Of a stretch of DNA of 64,000 nt, positions 61,031 to 64,000 are shown one piece after another (the first letter of the stretch is position 1; every line of letters starts with the position of its first letter). Below the pieces are notes generated by a model. It had not been told where the DNA came from and ran no database searches. It saw only the letters and a program-made list of their open reading frames with translations. Made by a program: the position numbers and the translations under genes. Source of the stretch: Pithys albifrons albifrons (Eukaryota > Chordata > Aves > Passeriformes > Thamnophilidae); the NCBI RefSeq assembly GCF_047495875.1, contig NC_092467.1, positions 31,605,566-31,669,565 on the forward strand, written 5' to 3'.

Positions 61031-61109
61031 CTTGATCCAACCCTACTGTGATCACCAGCCCAGGGCACAGAGTGCCCTGGGCTGGTGATCACAGTAGGGT
61101 TGGATCAAG
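61031..61109. repeat. Perfect inverted repeat, 38-bp arms, 3-nt loop
   Basis: Left arm 61031-61068 begins 'cttgatccaaccctactgtg'. The loop is AGA (61069-61071) and the right arm 61072-61109 is the exact complement. Compared with 44105-44183 the arm carries T for C and T for G at two positions, each matched by the complementary change in the opposite arm. Confidence 0.95.
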
Positions 61110-61294
61110 ATGTGGTGGATTCTCACAGTAGGGTTGGATCAAGATGTGGTGGATTCTCACAGTAGGGTTGGATCAAGACATGGTGGATTCTCACAGTGGG
61201 GTTGGATCAAGATCTGGTGGATTCTCACAGTGGGGTTGGATCAACACGTGGTGGATTCTCACAGTGGGGTTGGATCAAGATGTGGTGGATTCTC
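61091..61294. repeat. Tandem repeat, exactly 6 x 34 bp
   Basis: Units beginning 'acagtagggttggatcaaga' and ending 'tggtggattctc' start at 61091, 61125, 61159, 61193, 61227 and 61261 without indels. Each joins CR1 text that is normally near the 3' end ('cagtggggttggatcaag') to text normally about 100 bp upstream ('ggtggattctc'). Confidence 0.97.
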
Positions 61295-61310
61295 CCTCAG
61301 TGCCACATCC

Positions 61311-61384
61311 ATAGAATCATAAAATGGATTAGGTTGGAAAAGACCTCCAAGATCATCAAGTCCAACCCTTGATCCAGCTCCAGG
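61311..61384 (-). mobile_element. Short CR1 3' end
   Basis: A second reversed CR1 terminus, 'tagaatcataaaatggatta' through 'caacccttgatccagctcc', directly abuts the fold-back element. It is only about 74 bp long. Confidence 0.85.
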
Positions 61385-61990
61385 TATAACTATGGTAAAC
61401 TATGTAAAATTTGAGGGGCATAATCTGCTGTTTTCCACAGGATTGTGGCTCCAAACACCTTGGTCTGCCAGCAGGCAGGTTGATTTTCACCTTCATCTGT
61501 TTAAGACCTCAGACTTTCAGTCTCTTCACATTGTCCCACCTGAGGTAACAGCAGAGGTAGGAGGGACCAGGATGTGCAAGCAATTTGCACTCAAAAATGG
61601 TTGAGATATTGGAAATTAGTATTCCATACTATTGCACTGGAAGAACATCAAGGAAGCAAACCCATCTCCAATGTTGTGGAATCCTATCTTTATATATTTT
61701 AAAAACAACATGTGGATCTAAAGCAAATAATTTGTTATCACTCTGTGGCCCCATAATCTCTGGTTACTTTAACATTTCTGTTATAAGTGATCTTGACCAC
61801 ACTTCTATTTGGTAGCAGTTGTGTTTAAATCCACCACAACTTCCAGCCCTGTGATTCCAGGCCAAGGAGAGCACTGCTGGCACCTCACCTGGAAGGTCTG
61901 GCCATGAAAGCCTCAGGGTGTGGTGTTAGTTTTAAAAACAATTTAGTGTCATGTCATGACCTCAGTTAGACACACAACCAGAAGAAAAGG
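61385..61990. other. Intergenic DNA, nothing recognised
   Basis: Noncoding sequence between CR1 copies with no gene or RNA signal. Confidence 0.5.
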
Positions 61991-61991
61991 C

Positions 61992-62070
61992 CGGGTTGGA
62001 CAGGGCTTGGAGCAGCCTGGGATGGTGGGAGGTGTCCTTGCCCATGGCAGGGGGTGGGATGGGTGAGGAG
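61992..62070 (+). mobile_element. CR1 fragment, forward
   Basis: 'gggttggacagggcttggag' followed by 'tgggaggtgtccttgcccat' matches the copy at 690-823. The tail is missing. Confidence 0.75.
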
Positions 62071-62278
62071 CTGCTTCCCAGTGACCTGGCACGGTTGAAG
62101 AACAAATCCTGCAGTGGTTCCCTTCCTGCTGAGGGAACAAACCCACGCTCAGGCTCAGCTCCTGGACACAGAGCTGGCTCTCCATGTGCCAGGGCTGTGC
62201 TTCCATCAGCAACACCCACTGCTGCATCCTCCACATCCCTGAACTGCTGCAGGAGAGGGGTGAGCACTGCGGGTGCCA

Positions 62279-62590
62279 TCGAATCATGGAATGGGTTGGG
62301 AGGGACCTCAAAGCCACCCAGTGCCACCCCTGCCATGGGCAGGGACACCTCCCACTGTCCCAGGGTGCTCCAACCTGGCCTGGGACACTCCCAGGGATGG
62401 GGCAGCCACAGCTGCTCTGCCCAACCTGTGCCAGGGCCTGCCCACCCTCCCAGCCAGGAATTCCTTCCCAATATCCCATCTATCCCTGCCCTCTGGCAAT
62501 GGGAAGCCATTCCCCTTGTCCTGTCCCTCCATCCATGTCCCAAGTCCCTCTCCTGCTCTCCTGGAGCCCCTTAGATATTGAGAGGCTCCG
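62279..62590 (-). mobile_element. CR1 3' segment, reverse
   Basis: The copy starts 'tcgaatcatggaatgggttg' and runs through 'ccactgtcccagggtgctcc' and 'aggaattccttcccaatatc' to 'ctcctggagccccttagat'. It ends at the edge of the C-rich minisatellite, which may have expanded from its boundary. Confidence 0.88.
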
Positions 62591-63226
62591 ATGTCCCCCC
62601 AGTACCTCTGTCTTGCAGCTGTCCCCCATGTCCCCCCATATCCCCTCTGTCCCGCAGGTGTCCCCGATGTCCCCCCTGTCCCGCAGGTGTCCCCCCTGTC
62701 CCGCAGGTGTCCCCTATGTCCCCCCCTGTCCCCCCTGTCCCGCAGGTATCCCCTCTGCCCCCCTGTCCCACAGGTGTCCCCCATGTCCCCCCCTGTCCCC
62801 CCTGTCCCGCAGGTATCCCCTCTGCCCCCCTGTCCCACAGGTGTCCCCCCCTGTCCCCCCTGTCCCGCAGGTATCCCCTCTGCCCCCCTGTCCCGCAGGT
62901 GTCCCCCATGTCCCCCCCTGTCCCGCAGGTATCCCCTCTGCCCCCCTGTCCCACAGGTGTCCCCCATGTCCCCCCTGTCCCGCAGGTATCCCCTCTGCCC
63001 CCCTGTCCCGCAGGTGTCCCCCATGTCCCCCCCTGTCCCGCAGGTATCCCCTCTGCCCCCCTGTCCCACAGGTGTCCCCCATGTCCCCCCCTGTCCCGCA
63101 GGTATCCCCTCTGCCCCCCTGTCCCACAGGTGTCCCCCATGTCCCCCCTGTCCCGCAGGTATCCCCTCTGCCCCCCTGTCCCACAGGTGTCCCCCCACGT
63201 CCCCTCTGTCCCCCCCCCGTCCCGCC
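62591..63226. repeat. C-rich minisatellite with 57-58 bp higher-order units
   Basis: Short C-rich subunits ('tgtcccgcaggtgtccccc' type) are organised into a higher-order unit that pairs 'cgcaggtatcccctctgccc' with 'cacaggtgtcccccatgtcc'. The 'ggtatcc' landmark recurs at 62745, 62812, 62870, 62929, 62985, 63043, 63101 and 63158, a spacing of mostly 56-59 bp. The minus strand is a series of G-runs of 3 to 7. Open frames of more than 200 codons on both strands are artefacts. Confidence 0.95.
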
Positions 63227-63378
63227 CCGTCCGGCTCCCGCGCGTTCCCGCCCCGCGCATGCGCACGGCCCGCCCGGAAGGCGCCTCGGAGGCGGAAGCG
63301 CGCGCGGGGCCGTGAGGGAGCGAGAGCGGGAAGGGAGAGCGGCGGGGCCGGGGGGAGCCGGACCTGGCACGGCACGGT
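63220..63378 (+). promoter_or_regulatory. CpG-island promoter, probably of ALG6
   Basis: CpG-dense DNA with a palindromic NRF1 site GCGCATGCGC (63255-63264), an ETS site CCCGGAAG (63273-63280), a second GGCGGAAG (63291-63298) and no TATA box is a typical housekeeping promoter. In vertebrates ALG6, the ER glucosyltransferase of N-glycan precursor assembly, lies next to FOXD3 on the downstream side in the same direction. The assignment rests on that synteny only, since no ALG6 codon is visible. Confidence 0.45.
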
Positions 63379-63565
63379 CAGCTGAGCCGGGGGAACGGGA
63401 CCGGGGACAGCACACCGAGCACGGCACGGCCAACTGAGCCGGGGGAACGGGACCGGGGACAGCACACCGAGCACGGCACGGCCAAGCCAACTGAGCCGGG
63501 GGAACGGGACCGGGGACAGCACACTGAGCACAGCACGGCCAACTCAGCACAGCACACTGAGCAGG
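63379..63565 (+). other. Putative noncoding first exon with 3 x about 52-bp repeat
   Basis: Downstream of the promoter motifs, three near-identical units carry 'ctgagccgggggaacgggac' and 'cggggacagcacaccgagca'. They are followed by a donor-like 'gcagg|gtgagc' with GT at 63566-63567. If transcription starts near 63300, this would be a 5' UTR exon of the rightward gene (likely ALG6). The third unit is preceded by a 5-bp insertion ('ccaag'). Confidence 0.35.
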
Positions 63566-63599
63566 GTGAGCGGCGCTGAGGGCGTGAGGGCCATGGGGC

Positions 63600-63915
63600 G
63601 TTCAAGGGGTGAGGGCTCTGAGGGGGCAGCCGGGGCTTGGGCGTGAGGAGCTGAGGGGGCTGAGGGGACAGAGGGGTGAAGGCGACTCGAGGGGGGCTGA
63701 AGGGACTCGAAGGGACCGAGGGGGGCTGAGAGGGCTCGAAGGGGCTGAGGGGACTCGAAGGGACCGAGGGGGACTGAGGGGACTCGAGGAGACCAAGGAG
63801 GCTCGAAGGGGCTGAGGAGTGAAAGGGATTTGGGGGGCTTGAGAAGACTCGGGGGAGGCCGAGGGGGCTCGGGTGGGCTCGCAGGGCGCCCTGGGCATGA
63901 GTCCCTCAGGGGCAG
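63600..63915. repeat. Purine-rich degenerate tandem repeat
   Basis: The plus strand is nearly all G and A, with recurring 'gaggggactcgaagggaccg' and 'aggggctgagg' elements. It would be the 5' end of the first intron of the rightward gene. Frames on both strands are open by composition. Confidence 0.75.
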
Positions 63916-63935
63916 CTCGCCCTGGAGACTGAGGA

Positions 63936-64000
63936 GGATGGGGGGGCTGTGAGTGAGATCTTGGGGGGGCTGTGAGTGAGATCTTGGGGGGGCTGTGAGT
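63936..64000. repeat. G-run tandem repeat, cut by the window end
   Basis: Copies of 'ggggggctgtgagtgagatc' plus tt, about 22-23 bp each, continue past the right edge. Each carries a 6-7 G run. Confidence 0.88.

Larger units (their letters stand above)
60967..61310 (-). mobile_element. Fold-back CR1 variant with 34-bp tandem units
   Basis: A reversed CR1 3' end ('cagaatcacagaatcataga', 'gggttggaaaagacctccaa') runs into a 38-bp-arm hairpin (61031-61109) and six 34-bp units (61091-61294). It then returns to 'ctcagtgccacatcc' and stops, 5'-truncated, against another CR1. In element orientation the order is body stub, reverse units, inverted arm, native arm, 3' end, which is the same as at 44 kb. 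Confidence 0.9.

Noticed and set aside
62741..63165. Repeated CAGGT as splice donors or E-box (CAGGTG) array
   Set aside because: The motif is part of every minisatellite unit and lacks the rest of a donor consensus; no specific role can be argued from repetition alone.
62184..63437. 417-codon plus-strand and 407-codon minus-strand open frames
   Set aside because: They run through a CR1 copy, the C-rich minisatellite and a CpG promoter. The Pro/Cys or Gly/Thr repeats follow the DNA repeat unit and are not a protein family.

Overview
This window looks like genomic DNA from a passerine bird. CR1 non-LTR retrotransposon fragments occur throughout. There is one tRNA-Ile-headed, CR1-tailed SINE of the TguSINE1 type (10430-10575), one solo LTR with the termini and 5-bp target duplication expected of an avian ERVL-like element (31944-32569), and many GC-rich minisatellites. 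The only protein-coding gene I can support is FOXD3, a single-exon forkhead transcription factor gene on the + strand (CDS 53090-54301).

Layout. Positions 1 to about 46,000 are a gene desert. It is AT-rich background with scattered CR1 copies and five tandem arrays: 21-bp units at 3.3 kb, about 48-bp and about 16-bp units at 23.3-24.7 kb, 21-bp units at 40.6 kb and 33/34-bp units at 45.5 kb. In vertebrates the desert 5' of FOXD3 separates it from ATG4C, but I see no ATG4C exon here. From 46.5 to 52.5 kb is the FOXD3 upstream region, with CpG-rich islands, AT-rich blocks dense in homeodomain cores, and two strong splice-bounded segments on the minus strand (51834-51931 and 46524-46588). These suggest an antisense or divergent noncoding transcript comparable to mammalian FOXD3-AS1. 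FOXD3 has a CRE, an E-box and a TATA-like element, a leader of about 575 nt with three short uORFs, the CDS, and a poly(A) signal at 54764. From 55 to 62.6 kb is intergenic CpG-rich DNA, several CR1 pieces and candidate regulatory blocks. From 62.6 to 64.0 kb there is a C-rich 57-58 bp higher-order minisatellite, then a small CpG island with NRF1 and ETS sites. By conserved vertebrate synteny this island is the likely ALG6 promoter and noncoding first exon, though no ALG6 coding sequence is visible.

The most unusual structure is a rearranged CR1 type seen at three places (37.9-38.1, 44.05-44.18 and 61.03-61.29 kb). Each carries a near-loopless perfect inverted repeat, and two also carry a tandem 34-bp fusion unit, in the same architecture relative to the CR1 3' end. 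Arm sequences are identical within a locus but differ between loci. It looks like a fold-back CR1 derivative that has either spread or formed repeatedly.

Limits: repeat boundaries, promoter calls and the lncRNA model come from reading motifs by eye. No alignment, expression data or database search was available.
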